Shown piece after piece: positions 1 to 9,086 of a DNA stretch of 64,000 nucleotides. Location of the stretch: positions 1,426,001-1,490,000 of the forward strand of contig NZ_CP059856.1 of assembly GCF_009193325.2 (NCBI RefSeq). Reading direction: 5' to 3'. The translations under genes were made by a program, and so were the position numbers. Within the stretch, counting starts at the first letter, position 1; the number at the start of each line of letters is the position of its first letter. The notes below the pieces were generated by a model, which was given only the letters and a program-made list of their open reading frames with translations, made no database searches and was not told the origin of the DNA. Source of the stretch: Bacteroides zhangwenhongii. Lineage in GTDB: Bacteria; Bacteroidota; Bacteroidia; Bacteroidales; Bacteroidaceae.

Positions 1-1
1 C

Positions 2-3000
2 TCGTTGACTGTACCGAATGGCAGCCAGCTCGTTGTGTCATTTATTGGATATATTCGTCAGTTTATCACACCAAAGCAAGGTGAGACATTGAAAATTGTA
101 TTGAAGGAAGACAATAAAGTGTTGGACGAAGTGGTAGTGGTAGGTTATGGTACCCAAAAAGCAAAGGATGTGACTGGTTCTATCGGTGTGATCGCTCCTA
201 AAGAAATTGAGGATTTGCCGGTATCAAACTTAGGAGCAGCGTTGGCTGGACAAATCCCGGGATTGAGTATCAGTGGCGGTGATAGCCGTCCGGGAGAGGG
301 AGCCAGCATTTCTATACGTCAGTCATTCTCCTATTCTAAGGATGGCGGTAGTAGTAATCCGATGGTGATTATAGATGATGTGATTCAGATAGATGCTAAT
401 AGCGGACTTCCGACATTGGATACATTTAATGCATTAGATCCTACTGAAATTGAAAGTATTTCTGTACTTCGTGACGCCAGTGCGGCTATTTATGGTTCGC
501 GTGCCTCACAAGGTGCTATCATTGTAAAGACTAAACGTGGAAAAGCCGGTACGCCGAGAATTAGTTATTCCGGAAAATTCGGTTTTAATGACGCCGTAGG
601 CCATCCGAAGACTTTAACAGGTGCTGATTATGGTCGTTTTGCGAATTCTTTCAATATCGCAGCCAATAAGATTGATAATACGAAACCTGAATATGTAAAT
701 AAGATCTATAGTGAAAGTGAACTGGCTGCGATGGACAATGAACACCACAACTGGTTGGATGAAGCATGGTCTTCTGCTTTTACAATGAATCATGCGATAA
801 ACGTGAGCGGAGGTAGTGATAAAGCAACTTATTTTGCCGGTGCGTCGTATTATACGCAAGGGGCTAATATGGGAAAACAGGACTATAATAAATGGAACTT
901 CCGTGCCGGTGTTGATATTAAATTGACTTCTGATTTGAAGTTCTCGGCTACCATTGCCGCCAATCAACAAGATGTGGAAAAGAGTTTCTCAAAAGGTATG
1001 ACTTCCATCAATGGTTATGATGGTATAAAGCCAGGTGAATCAGGAGATTATCTTTTATTATCTCACATGCCGGATTATTTGCCGTGGGAAATTACCCTAG
1101 ATGATGGAAAGTCATATTATACTTCTCCGCTAATCTCGAGCTATGACACTGCCGGAAATGCAAAGAGTAATAATAAAATGGGTACATGGAATTATTTTGC
1201 AATGGAGAATAATGATGGCTCTTATTCAACAAACAGTGTGTTCGGATATGATGCCAATTTCTCGGTGACTTATGCCATTCCTTACCTAAAAGGTTTGTCT
1301 GTGAAAGCCAGTTACGCTTTGAAGCATAACGCTGACGATGGTGAACAGGTATTTATGCCTTATACGTTAGCTTACTTGAATGCTAAAAATTCATTGACGG
1401 ATGGAAACCGTTTTTACAGCGCACACCCTTCAGTCAAGGACTATAAGTTTGATAAATATACAGGAAGTACTCGTGTCGTTTATAAGGATATTCTTTCAAA
1501 AAACGAGCAGATGAACTTCTATGTGAATTATGAAGGCCAATTTGGTAAACATGGCGTTACTGCAATGGTTGCGTTGGAGAAAATGCAGGCTTACCAGACA
1601 TCAAAAACAATGCTTTACAATAATCCTGATCCTGATACTTACCTTGGCACATCTCCTACAGCCGGGGCAATGGATGCAGGAAACTCTATTACATACAAGT
1701 ATAAACAAGGTTCTCTTTCTTATTTGGGTCGTCTGACTTATAACTATGCTGATAAATACTTGTTACAATTTATCTTCCGTAGTGACGCCTCTACTAAATT
1801 TGCTCCTGAAAACTATTGGGGCTTCTTCCCAGGTATCTCTGCCGGTTGGGTAGCTTCCGAAGAGAACTTCTTTAAAGAAACGATGCCGTCATGGTTTGAG
1901 TATTTGAAGGTCCGTCTGTCTTGGGGACAGACAGGTAAGGATAACCTGAAAGCATGGAGATGGAAACAATTGTATGAGGTTGACCCGAGCCGTGGATATG
2001 GCTTCGGTGCTAACGGAGGTGTTGTGACAAGTGGAGTGAAACCGCAGGCTACGCCCAACCGACAAGCACATTGGGATAGAACGAATAAGTACAATCTCGG
2101 GTTGGATATGCGTTTCTTGAATAATCGCTTAAGTGCAACTGCTGATTTCTATTATGATATTAACTCCGATATTTTGAATCAGAATATAGGTGGTATTATT
2201 GGTACTCCGATTTTTGCTGGTGGTGCAATAGGTGAAGTGAATTATGGTAGAATTGACGCTTGGGGAGGTGAATTCTCTTTAAACTGGCGTGACAAAGTAG
2301 GACAAGTAAGATATAATGTCGGAGTAAACTTTGGATTCAGTAATAATAAAGTAAAACTTTGGCCGGATATGGGCGACAATCTTCCGTCAAAGAATACTAT
2401 GAGAGAAGGACATTCTACTATCTTCCCATTCTGGGGATTCAATGTATGGAGAGGAACAAGTACGGGCGATGGTATTTTGCGTACACAAGCCGATATTGAT
2501 AATTACTGGAGTTATCTGGAAGCAAATGCTACTGCAGCAGGAAATTCTTCTGTTGAATATTTAGGTAAGAAAAATAAGTCTGAATTGCGTCCGGGTATGT
2601 TGGCTTATCAGGATTTAGGGGGAAGTTTAAATAGTGACGGTACTCAAAAAGGTCCGGATGGTCGTGTGGCAAAAGATGAAGATTATACCCAACTATGCAA
2701 GAAAGACAAGACTCACGGTTTCACTACAAAATTAGGAGCCGAATGGAAAGGATTGAGCTTTAACATAATGATTTCCACTTCATGGGGAGGCAAGCGTCAG
2801 ATTGATGTAGCACAAATCAAGACTTCTAGTAAGGATATGGTATGGGCACCGGACGTATTCTGGAAAGATATGTTTGACGAACAGTATAATCCGATGGGAA
2901 AATATCCTAACCTTGGTATGGAAAACCGTTTGAGCGGTTCCGTGGACAGTCCTTCCGACTTCTGGTCTATCAGTACTTTCCGTTGCTATATTCGTAACCT

Positions 3001-3196
3001 GAGTATTGGATACACATTACCTAAGGCATGGTTGGCACCGTTGAAAATTCAATCAGCCAAATTAAGTCTGACTGGTAATAATTTGTGGGACTTGTATAAC
3101 CCATATCCAAATAAGTATCGTAATATGTATGATGCCACTACTACACTGTATCCTACACTGCGTACATGGTCATTGGGTGTGAATGTTTCATTCTAA
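2..3196 (+). CDS. SusC-like TonB-dependent outer-membrane transporter, 5' end outside window
   Basis: Outer-membrane beta-barrel that, with the lipoprotein encoded next, imports oligosaccharides using TonB energy. The reading frame is open from the first bases of the window, so the signal peptide and most of the carboxypeptidase-D-like N-terminal domain are missing. What remains starts in the end of that domain, followed by the SusC signature DEVVVVGYGTQ (fragment residues about 41-51), the plug with the ALDPTEIESISVLRDASAAIYGSRAS region, and a barrel of about 850 residues ending in an aromatic terminal strand (GVNVSF) as expected for BAM recognition. It is followed after 34 bp by susD. In this enzyme context the ligand is most likely RG-II fragments; that is inference from the neighbours. 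Family call is certain, ligand less so. Confidence 0.95.
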   Translation, partial: SLTVPNGSQLVVSFIGYIRQFITPKQGETLKIVLKEDNKVLDEVVVVGYGTQKAKDVTGSIGVIAPKEIEDLPVSNLGAALAGQIPGLSISGGDSRPGEGASISIRQSFSYSKDGGSSNPMVIIDDVIQIDANSGLPTLDTFNALDPTEIESISVLRDASAAIYGSRASQGAIIVKTKRGKAGTPRISYSGKFGFNDAVGHPKTLTGADYGRFANSFNIAANKIDNTKPEYVNKIYSESELAAMDNEHHNWLDEAWSSAFTMNHAINVSGGSDKATYFAGASYYTQGANMGKQDYNKWNFRAGVDIKLTSDLKFSATIAANQQDVEKSFSKGMTSINGYDGIKPGESGDYLLLSHMPDYLPWEITLDDGKSYYTSPLISSYDTAGNAKSNNKMGTWNYFAMENNDGSYSTNSVFGYDANFSVTYAIPYLKGLSVKASYALKHNADDGEQVFMPYTLAYLNAKNSLTDGNRFYSAHPSVKDYKFDKYTGSTRVVYKDILSKNEQMNFYVNYEGQFGKHGVTAMVALEKMQAYQTSKTMLYNNPDPDTYLGTSPTAGAMDAGNSITYKYKQGSLSYLGRLTYNYADKYLLQFIFRSDASTKFAPENYWGFFPGISAGWVASEENFFKETMPSWFEYLKVRLSWGQTGKDNLKAWRWKQLYEVDPSRGYGFGANGGVVTSGVKPQATPNRQAHWDRTNKYNLGLDMRFLNNRLSATADFYYDINSDILNQNIGGIIGTPIFAGGAIGEVNYGRIDAWGGEFSLNWRDKVGQVRYNVGVNFGFSNNKVKLWPDMGDNLPSKNTMREGHSTIFPFWGFNVWRGTSTGDGILRTQADIDNYWSYLEANATAAGNSSVEYLGKKNKSELRPGMLAYQDLGGSLNSDGTQKGPDGRVAKDEDYTQLCKKDKTHGFTTKLGAEWKGLSFNIMISTSWGGKRQIDVAQIKTSSKDMVWAPDVFWKDMFDEQYNPMGKYPNLGMENRLSGSVDSPSDFWSISTFRCYIRNLSIGYTLPKAWLAPLKIQSAKLSLTGNNLWDLYNPYPNKYRNMYDATTTLYPTLRTWSLGVNVSF

Positions 3197-3230
3197 CATA
3201 AACAACGTTTTGAAAAAGAAAATAACAGGT

Positions 3231-5228
3231 ATGAAAAAGAAAGCTTTATTATATAGTATTGTACTGGCAACCGGTATGTCTTTTTCCGGTTGTAGCGATC
3301 AGTTCTTGCAGGACATGACTCCGTATGACAAATACTCTCCGGAGATGACTTTCGGTATAGAATCGAACTTAGATTCGTATATCCAGAATGTATATTACAA
3401 TTACTTCTATAAATCGGGAATGACTCCTACACAGTCATACGGACTTGCCGGAGCATGGAATGACTATACTGCTTATACAGAAGAGAAGTGGGGTATACAG
3501 GCGAAAATTGATGCAAGTCAGGAACTAGACCGTTCTGATGATTGTGAAACTTATTTTGGAGCGAATCTTGGTTCGAACATCGGTAATTCCCCATATACTC
3601 GTATTCGTAGTTGTAACGAAATTTTAGAAGGAGTCGATAAGTATGGACAGGATTTGTCTGAAAGTGCAATCAAACGTGCTAAGGGGCAGGCTTATTTTTT
3701 ACGTGCTATGCAATTATTCGATTTAGTCCGAGTGTATGGCGGTGTACCTATTGTAAACAAAGTGATTGATGCAAGTGATCGTGACGGAGCAACAGCTTAT
3801 GTCCGTGAGAGTGTAGAAAAATGTATTGAACAAGTTGTAAAAGATTTAAGTGATGCGGCAGGAATGCTTCCCACACGTAAAGAATGGGGCGACAGTCAAT
3901 ATGGACGTTTGACAAAGGAAGCCGCATTGGCTTATAAAAGTCGTGTCTTGCTGACCTTTGCCAGTCCTCTTTTCAACAAGGATTGGGATAATCCGAGCAA
4001 CAAACGTTGGGCAGATGCATTAGAAGCCACACAAGAAGCAAAAACATTCTTGGACAGTGAAGGTTATGGACTTTACGGCTCGACAGCTAAAGAGTGGGAT
4101 GAAATGTTTCACAATTTTGATAATAAATTCTGTAAAGAAGTTATTATGGTAAAACTTTTGGCAAGTACAAACGTGAAGAATGACGAACACAGTGGGTGGC
4201 AAAAAGCTATCCGTTTGAAATCTATGGGAGGAAGTGGAGCAGGTTATCAAGTACCGCTAGGTATGATTAATCTTTTCCCAATGGCAGATGGAAAAGAGGC
4301 CACACAAGAGAATGGTTATGATTCATTCCTTTTCTTCAAGAAACGTGATCCTCGTTTCTACTATACGTTTGCATTCACTGGTGAAAAGTGGGGTTATGAT
4401 AAGAATGCCGATGCTAGTGTGTGGAATTATCGTTGGACTGATCAGACTCAAAATCATTATTATGCAGACAACTTGGGTGGAAGTTCCTTAGCAGTGGTAC
4501 GTAAAATGTCTAATCCGAATGCGAACAGTGATAATACTTACCAATGGGATGGAACAGATGTTTTCGAATACCGTTATGCAGAACTTTTGTTGAACTTGGC
4601 GGAATGCCAGGCTGCCACAGGACATCCGTCAGAGGCTGTGAAATTGATTGGTGACGTTCGGAAACGTGTCGGGATACTTGCTGGACAAGATGGTACTTAC
4701 GGATTGGGTAATATTTCCGATAAACATGAAGCGATAAAAGCTTGTTTGAACGAACGCCGTATAGAATTGGCTTATGAAGGAAAACGTTATTGGGATATTA
4801 TACGTTGGATGCTTTATAACGATGATGCAACAGCTTCCAATACCACTTGTGCTACTCTAGGCATAGAGCCTTTGAATAACACATATCGTGAAAACAAGTA
4901 TTTACAAGTGAAGGATTATGATGGGAAGGAAGATCCCTTGACAGATAAACGTGATGGTTTTACACCAGTAGATGTGGACGATTGGGATAACTTAGAAAGT
5001 GAGATGGAAAGACTTGGAGAATTCTGGACTGCAAATTTCGAATTTAAAGAAACAGAAACTCCGGTCGATGCAACTTCAAACAAAGAACAGGCTTATATTA
5101 CATGGAGACAGAACTATTATCTTTCCGGTTTGCCTACTAATGTTGTGAAAATGAATCCTTGGTTGACACAGTCTATTGGATGGACTGATGCTTATGAAGC
5201 TGCCGGTACATTCGATGCAAGACAGTAA
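3231..5228 (+). CDS. SusD-like surface glycan-binding lipoprotein
   Basis: Surface lipoprotein that caps the SusC barrel and binds the incoming glycan (SusD/RagB family). The ATG at 3231 is chosen over the longer open frame from 3183 because it begins a lipoprotein signal, MKKKALLYSIVLATG, with lipobox FSGC (Cys about 20). The upstream frame only overlaps the end of susC. About 665 residues, normal for SusD. TPR-type helices are visible, for example around RAKGQAYFLRAMQLFDLVR, and the C-terminal NERRIELAYEGKRYWDIIRW segment is the typical SusD signature. It is co-transcribed with susC and followed by a hairpin terminator at 5259. Ligand specificity (RG-II) is inferred from context only. Confidence 0.95.
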   Translation: MKKKALLYSIVLATGMSFSGCSDQFLQDMTPYDKYSPEMTFGIESNLDSYIQNVYYNYFYKSGMTPTQSYGLAGAWNDYTAYTEEKWGIQAKIDASQELDRSDDCETYFGANLGSNIGNSPYTRIRSCNEILEGVDKYGQDLSESAIKRAKGQAYFLRAMQLFDLVRVYGGVPIVNKVIDASDRDGATAYVRESVEKCIEQVVKDLSDAAGMLPTRKEWGDSQYGRLTKEAALAYKSRVLLTFASPLFNKDWDNPSNKRWADALEATQEAKTFLDSEGYGLYGSTAKEWDEMFHNFDNKFCKEVIMVKLLASTNVKNDEHSGWQKAIRLKSMGGSGAGYQVPLGMINLFPMADGKEATQENGYDSFLFFKKRDPRFYYTFAFTGEKWGYDKNADASVWNYRWTDQTQNHYYADNLGGSSLAVVRKMSNPNANSDNTYQWDGTDVFEYRYAELLLNLAECQAATGHPSEAVKLIGDVRKRVGILAGQDGTYGLGNISDKHEAIKACLNERRIELAYEGKRYWDIIRWMLYNDDATASNTTCATLGIEPLNNTYRENKYLQVKDYDGKEDPLTDKRDGFTPVDVDDWDNLESEMERLGEFWTANFEFKETETPVDATSNKEQAYITWRQNYYLSGLPTNVVKMNPWLTQSIGWTDAYEAAGTFDARQ

Positions 5229-5258
5229 TCTGTAATTTCCTATTTCATCTAAATATAT

Positions 5259-5312
5259 AAATCGTCTTTTCTCTTATTTCTCAGTTGGAAAAAGGGAAAA
5301 GGCGATTTTATT
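5259..5312 (+). terminator. Probable intrinsic terminator after susCD
   Basis: Arms 5259-5280 and 5287-5308 pair over about 22 bp with a few G-U pairs and one mismatch, separated by a short loop, followed by the T-rich stretch TTATTATTTCTT. It lies 30 bp after the SusD stop and separates susCD from the PL1 unit. Confidence 0.65.
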
Positions 5313-5400
5313 ATTTCTTATTGAGCTTTTATAGCTTGCTTACATTGGATTGGAAAATAGTTTCTGTCCCCCACACCTAATAAAAATCACCATTACTGAT

Positions 5401-5440
5401 TACAAATCTTTTTCTTTTTCGTCTTATTATTGTATTTTTG
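5401..5440 (+). promoter_or_regulatory. Shared PUL motif (copy E) plus TAnnTTTG box before PL1
   Basis: TACAAA at 5401-5406, 13 bases, then CGTCTT at 5420-5425. Seven bases further on is TATTTTTG (5433-5440), a match to the Bacteroides -7 box TAnnTTTG. The PL1 start codon is at 5471. The same bipartite motif with the same 13-base spacing precedes five other transcription units in this window. The likely reading is an activator site (HTCS family, AraC-type DNA-binding domain) just upstream of or overlapping the -33 region; that function is inferred. Confidence 0.7.
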
Positions 5441-5470
5441 AATTAACAACTTCACAAAACCCAATAAAAA

Positions 5471-7210
5471 ATGAAGAAGAAACATGTACTTTTAGCAGCT
5501 TTTGCTGCGGCAATGTTGACTCCGAGCGTTGTATGGGCACAATACCCACAGATAACAGACGAGGCCAAAGAAAATTATAAAAAGATGATGACTGAAGAAC
5601 GGAAGCGTTCTGATGAAGCATGGGCAAAAGCGTTGCCAATCGTTCTGAAAGAAGCCAAAGAAGGTCGTCCGTATATACCTTGGGCTGGTCGTCCGTATGA
5701 TTTGCCCCAAGCCGATATTCCTGCATTTCCTGGTGCAGAAGGTGGTGGAATGTATAGCTTCGGTGGTCGTGGAGGTAAAGTGATTACCGTTACCAATCTG
5801 AATGACCGTGGTCCCGGTTCTTTCCGTGAGGCTTGTGAAACAGGAGGTGCACGCATTATCGTATTTAATGTTGCAGGTATCATTCGTTTGGAATCTCCGA
5901 TCATTGTACGCGCTCCTTATGTAACTATCGCCGGACAGACAGCTCCGGGAGATGGTGTCTGCATTGCCGGAGAATCATTCTGGGTAGATACGCATGATGT
6001 GGTTGTACGCCATATGCGTTTCCGTCGCGGTGAGACAAAGGTCTGGCATCGTGATGACTCTTTCGGAGGAAATCCGGTAGGAAATATTATGATTGACCAC
6101 TGTTCATGTACTTGGGGGTTGGATGAAAATATATCTTTCTATCGTCATATGTATGATCCGAGCGAAGGACAGTATGAAAGCAAAGATTTGAAACTCCCTA
6201 CTGTCAATGTAACTATTCAGAATACTATTTCCGCAAAAGCATTGGATACTTATAACCATGCATTCGGAAGTACGTTGGGAGGAGAAAACTGTGCATTTGC
6301 CCGTAATCTGTGGGCTAGCAACTCAGGCCGTAACCCTTCTATCGGTTGGAACGGTATATTCAATTTCGTTAATAATATAGTGTTCAACTGGGTACACCGT
6401 TCTTCCGATGGAGGTGATTATACAGCGATGTTCAATATGATTAATAACTACTACAAGCCGGGACCTGCCACACCTAAAGATTCCAATGTAGGACACCGTA
6501 TCTTAAAACCGGAAGCCGGACGCAGCAAGCTGGATCATAAAGTATACGGACGGGTATATGCCGACGGAAATATCATGGAAGGTTATCCCGAGATTACAAA
6601 AGATAACTGGAACGGTGGTATTCAGATTGAGACTCAGCCGAATACCGACGGATATACAGAGTATATGAGAAGCTACCAACCGTTCGAAATGCCATATATT
6701 AATATTATGAGTGCAAAGGACGCATACGATTATGTATTGAAACATGTAGGTGCAAATATCCCTTGCCGCGACATTGTAGACGAACGCGTTATCGAAGAAG
6801 TAAGAACCGGTATTCCTTATTACGAAAAGAAACTTCCGAAAGATGCATACGGTGATTTGACAGGATTGGCTCCGAAGTCAATGGGTGAAGACGGACAGTT
6901 TAAATATCGTCGTCTGCCGAAAGACTCGTACAAACAAGGAATCATCACAGATATTCGCCAGATGGGCGGCTATCCCGAATACAAAGGTACTCCATACGTA
7001 GATACGGATGGCGACGGTATGCCGGATGAGTGGGAAAAAGCGAATGGATTGAATCCGAACGATCCGAGTGATGCCAATAAAGACTGTACCGGTGACGGAT
7101 ACACTAATATCGAAAAGTATATCAATGGTATCAGCACTAAGCACAAAGTAGATTGGAGAGACTTGAAAAACAACTATGATACTTTGGAGGAAAAAGGGAA
7201 GTTAATGTAA
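5471..7210 (+). CDS. Pectate lyase, polysaccharide lyase family 1, with C-terminal calcium-loop motif
   Basis: Cleaves alpha-1,4-galacturonan by beta-elimination. The 579-residue product starts with a signal peptide (MKKKHVLLAAFAAAMLTPSV, cut after VWA). A right-handed beta-helix follows, from about residue 80: AFPGAEGGG, then GGKVITVTNLNDRGPGSFREA and the IMIDHCSCTWG region typical of PL1. Near the C-terminus (about 511-556) DTDGDGMPDEWE and NKDCTGDGYTNIEKY form a thrombospondin-3/dockerin-like calcium-loop pair, common on secreted Bacteroides PL1 enzymes. It heads its own unit with the motif at 5401 and is followed 62 bp later by the DUF3826 gene. From memory it corresponds to BT1023, which acts on the RG-II backbone. 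Family call is firm; substrate is from context. Confidence 0.9.
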   Translation: MKKKHVLLAAFAAAMLTPSVVWAQYPQITDEAKENYKKMMTEERKRSDEAWAKALPIVLKEAKEGRPYIPWAGRPYDLPQADIPAFPGAEGGGMYSFGGRGGKVITVTNLNDRGPGSFREACETGGARIIVFNVAGIIRLESPIIVRAPYVTIAGQTAPGDGVCIAGESFWVDTHDVVVRHMRFRRGETKVWHRDDSFGGNPVGNIMIDHCSCTWGLDENISFYRHMYDPSEGQYESKDLKLPTVNVTIQNTISAKALDTYNHAFGSTLGGENCAFARNLWASNSGRNPSIGWNGIFNFVNNIVFNWVHRSSDGGDYTAMFNMINNYYKPGPATPKDSNVGHRILKPEAGRSKLDHKVYGRVYADGNIMEGYPEITKDNWNGGIQIETQPNTDGYTEYMRSYQPFEMPYINIMSAKDAYDYVLKHVGANIPCRDIVDERVIEEVRTGIPYYEKKLPKDAYGDLTGLAPKSMGEDGQFKYRRLPKDSYKQGIITDIRQMGGYPEYKGTPYVDTDGDGMPDEWEKANGLNPNDPSDANKDCTGDGYTNIEKYINGISTKHKVDWRDLKNNYDTLEEKGKLM

Positions 7211-7272
7211 ATGATGAAGTTAACGTAAACTAAGGTGCTGAAATGTCATTATTATACTAAAAAACAATATCA

Positions 7273-7941
7273 ATGAAAAAGATACTGATAATTTCTCTGT
7301 TACTGCTCTCTACTTGGATGTCCGCCGGAGCAGTTGACCTGAACAAAGAGAACCGTGATCCGAAATATGTGGAGTCTATTGTCAACCGTTCTCAGAAGAT
7401 TGTAGATAAACTGGAACTCACAGATAAACAGGTTGCTGAGGATGTCCGGAATATCATTGCCAACCGTTATTTCGAATTGAATGATATTTATGAGATACGC
7501 GATGCGAAAGTCAAGAAGGTAAAAGAATCCGGATTGACAGGTGAGGCTAAGAATGAAGCATTGAAAGCAGCTGAGAATGAAAAAGATGCGGCTTTATATC
7601 GTTCCCATTTCGCATTTCCCGCCAATTTATCTCTTTTCCTTGACGAGAAGCAGATAGAAGCGGTGAAGGACGGAATGACTTACGGGGTTGTGAAGGTGAC
7701 CTACGATTCTCACCTCGACATGATTCCGACACTTAAAGAAGAAGAAAAAGCGCAAATATACGCTTGGTTGGTGGAAGCTCGTGAATTTGCTTTGGACGCT
7801 GAAAATTCAAATAAAAAACACGCTGCTTTTGGAAAATATAAAGGACGTATCAATAATTATCTGGCTAAACGCGGATATGACTTGAAAAAAGAACGTGAAG
7901 AATGGTACAAACGTGTGAAAGCACGTGGAGGATCCTTATAA
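7273..7941 (+). CDS. DUF3826 family exported protein
   Basis: A 222-residue protein with a signal peptide (MKKILIISLLLLSTWMSAGA) and an otherwise helical, charged body that I recognise as DUF3826, a family of unknown function found in pectin-type PULs. By eye it aligns with the C-terminal third of the esterase at 16806. Both have a helical segment around IVDKLELTDKQ / WVASLKLDDEKK, then DGMTYGVVKVTY / DKYTVGKVAFTL, then MIPTLKEEEKAQIYAWLVEAREFA / IVPNMTEEETAYVLEQLKLAREQA, and a terminal EWYKRV / QMFKDYV helix. This suggests the module serves the pectin-backbone enzymes, perhaps as a binding or partner domain; that is inference. It lies 62 bp after PL1 and is followed by a terminator at 7986. 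Confidence 0.8.
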   Translation: MKKILIISLLLLSTWMSAGAVDLNKENRDPKYVESIVNRSQKIVDKLELTDKQVAEDVRNIIANRYFELNDIYEIRDAKVKKVKESGLTGEAKNEALKAAENEKDAALYRSHFAFPANLSLFLDEKQIEAVKDGMTYGVVKVTYDSHLDMIPTLKEEEKAQIYAWLVEAREFALDAENSNKKHAAFGKYKGRINNYLAKRGYDLKKEREEWYKRVKARGGSL

Positions 7942-7985
7942 GATTTTCTTCCCATAATAAAAATGGTTAGTTTGTTTGATGACGG

Positions 7986-8015
7986 AAAGGGTGGCTCGGA
8001 GAGTCGCCCTTTTAT
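7986..8015 (+). terminator. Intrinsic terminator after the DUF3826 gene
   Basis: An 11-bp stem (7986-7996 with 8002-8012, including two G-U pairs) with a 5-base loop and a short T run. It closes the PL1-DUF3826 unit. Confidence 0.75.
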
Positions 8016-8064
8016 CGTATATAAAATTCAATCGGAAGATGAAGAATCTTCGTTTATATTTGAG

Positions 8065-8089
8065 TACAAATTAGTCCTTTTATCGTCTC
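8065..8089 (+). promoter_or_regulatory. Shared PUL motif (copy A) before the GH43-led operon
   Basis: GAGTACAAA (8062-8070), 13 bases, then CGTCTC (8084-8089; one mismatch to CGTCTT), with TATAAA five bases downstream. The start codon at 8128 is 38 bp away. The half-site AGTCC inside the spacer is shared with copy D. A TATATTTG box (8055-8062) immediately upstream could be an additional promoter element or coincidence. Confidence 0.7.
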
Positions 8090-8127
8090 CTTTGTATAAA
8101 GGATACAATTTATAGATTATAATAGCA

Positions 8128-9060
8128 ATGAAAAGGTTAAGAGATACATTAGCGGCAATAGGTATTTTATTTTTTGTTTCTTGCGGAGGAAGCAAGGACT
8201 ATTATATGTTTACTTCGTTTCATGAACCCGCAGATGAGGGCTTAAGATATTTATATAGTGAAGACGGAATGCATTGGGACAGTATTCCCGGTGTCTGGCT
8301 GAAGCCCGAATTAGGACAACATCAACTGTTGCGGGACCCTTCGATGGTATGTACTCCCGACGGAACTTTTCATCTGGTTTGGACGACAAGCTGGAAAGGC
8401 GATCTAGGGTTCGGCTATGCAAACTCCAAAGACCTGATTCATTGGTCTAAGCAACAGATGATACCTGTCATGACAGAAGAACCGACCACAGTCAATGTAT
8501 GGGCTCCGGAGATTTTCTATGATGAAGATAGTGAACAGTTCATGGTAGTATGGGCTTCTTGCATTCCCGGCCGTTTTGAGAGAGGAATAGAAGAGGAAAA
8601 TAATAATCATCGTTTGTATTATATCACTACGAAAGACTTTAAGACTATTTCTAAAGCGAAAGTCTTGTATGATCCGGGATTCAGTTCGATTGATGCAGTC
8701 CTTGTAAAACGGGATAAGAACGATTATGTGATGGTACTTAAGGATAATACCCGCCCGGAACGCAATCTGAAAATTGCTTTTGCTGATTCCCTGACAGGAC
8801 CTTACTCACCTGCGTCGCAACCATTTACCGAATCGTTTGTAGAAGGTCCGACTGTAGAAAAGATAGGAGAGGAGTATCTTGTTTACTTTGATGTCTATCA
8901 GAAAAAGATATACGGTGCTATGCGCACAAAAGATTTTATAAATTTTACCGATGTGACGAGTGAAGTAAGTGTACCTGCCGGACATAAACACGGAACAATA
9001 TTCAAAGCTCCCGAATCGGTAGTAAAAGCGTTGTTGACACATACCCGCCTTAATCACTAA
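8128..9060 (+). CDS. GH43-like five-bladed beta-propeller glycosidase (probable alpha-L-arabinofuranosidase), lipoprotein
   Basis: A 310-residue lipoprotein (lipobox FVSC, Cys19) whose repeats read as a GH43-type propeller. The candidate catalytic triad is visible: Asp70 in LLRDPSMV (base), Asp189 in SSIDAVLV (pKa modulator) and Glu239 in FVEGPTV (acid). WAPEIFYD near residue 125 is the usual second-blade signature. From memory the equivalent B. thetaiotaomicron gene is BT1021 (GH43 subfamily 18), assigned to the alpha-L-arabinofuranose of RG-II chain E. It opens a five-gene operon (GH43, GH143-GH142, GH78, GH28, esterase) behind the motif at 8065. The next gene begins 26 bp after its stop. 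Confidence 0.82.
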   Translation: MKRLRDTLAAIGILFFVSCGGSKDYYMFTSFHEPADEGLRYLYSEDGMHWDSIPGVWLKPELGQHQLLRDPSMVCTPDGTFHLVWTTSWKGDLGFGYANSKDLIHWSKQQMIPVMTEEPTTVNVWAPEIFYDEDSEQFMVVWASCIPGRFERGIEEENNNHRLYYITTKDFKTISKAKVLYDPGFSSIDAVLVKRDKNDYVMVLKDNTRPERNLKIAFADSLTGPYSPASQPFTESFVEGPTVEKIGEEYLVYFDVYQKKIYGAMRTKDFINFTDVTSEVSVPAGHKHGTIFKAPESVVKALLTHTRLNH

Positions 9061-9086
9061 TCATTCACCGATAATCACTAAATAAC

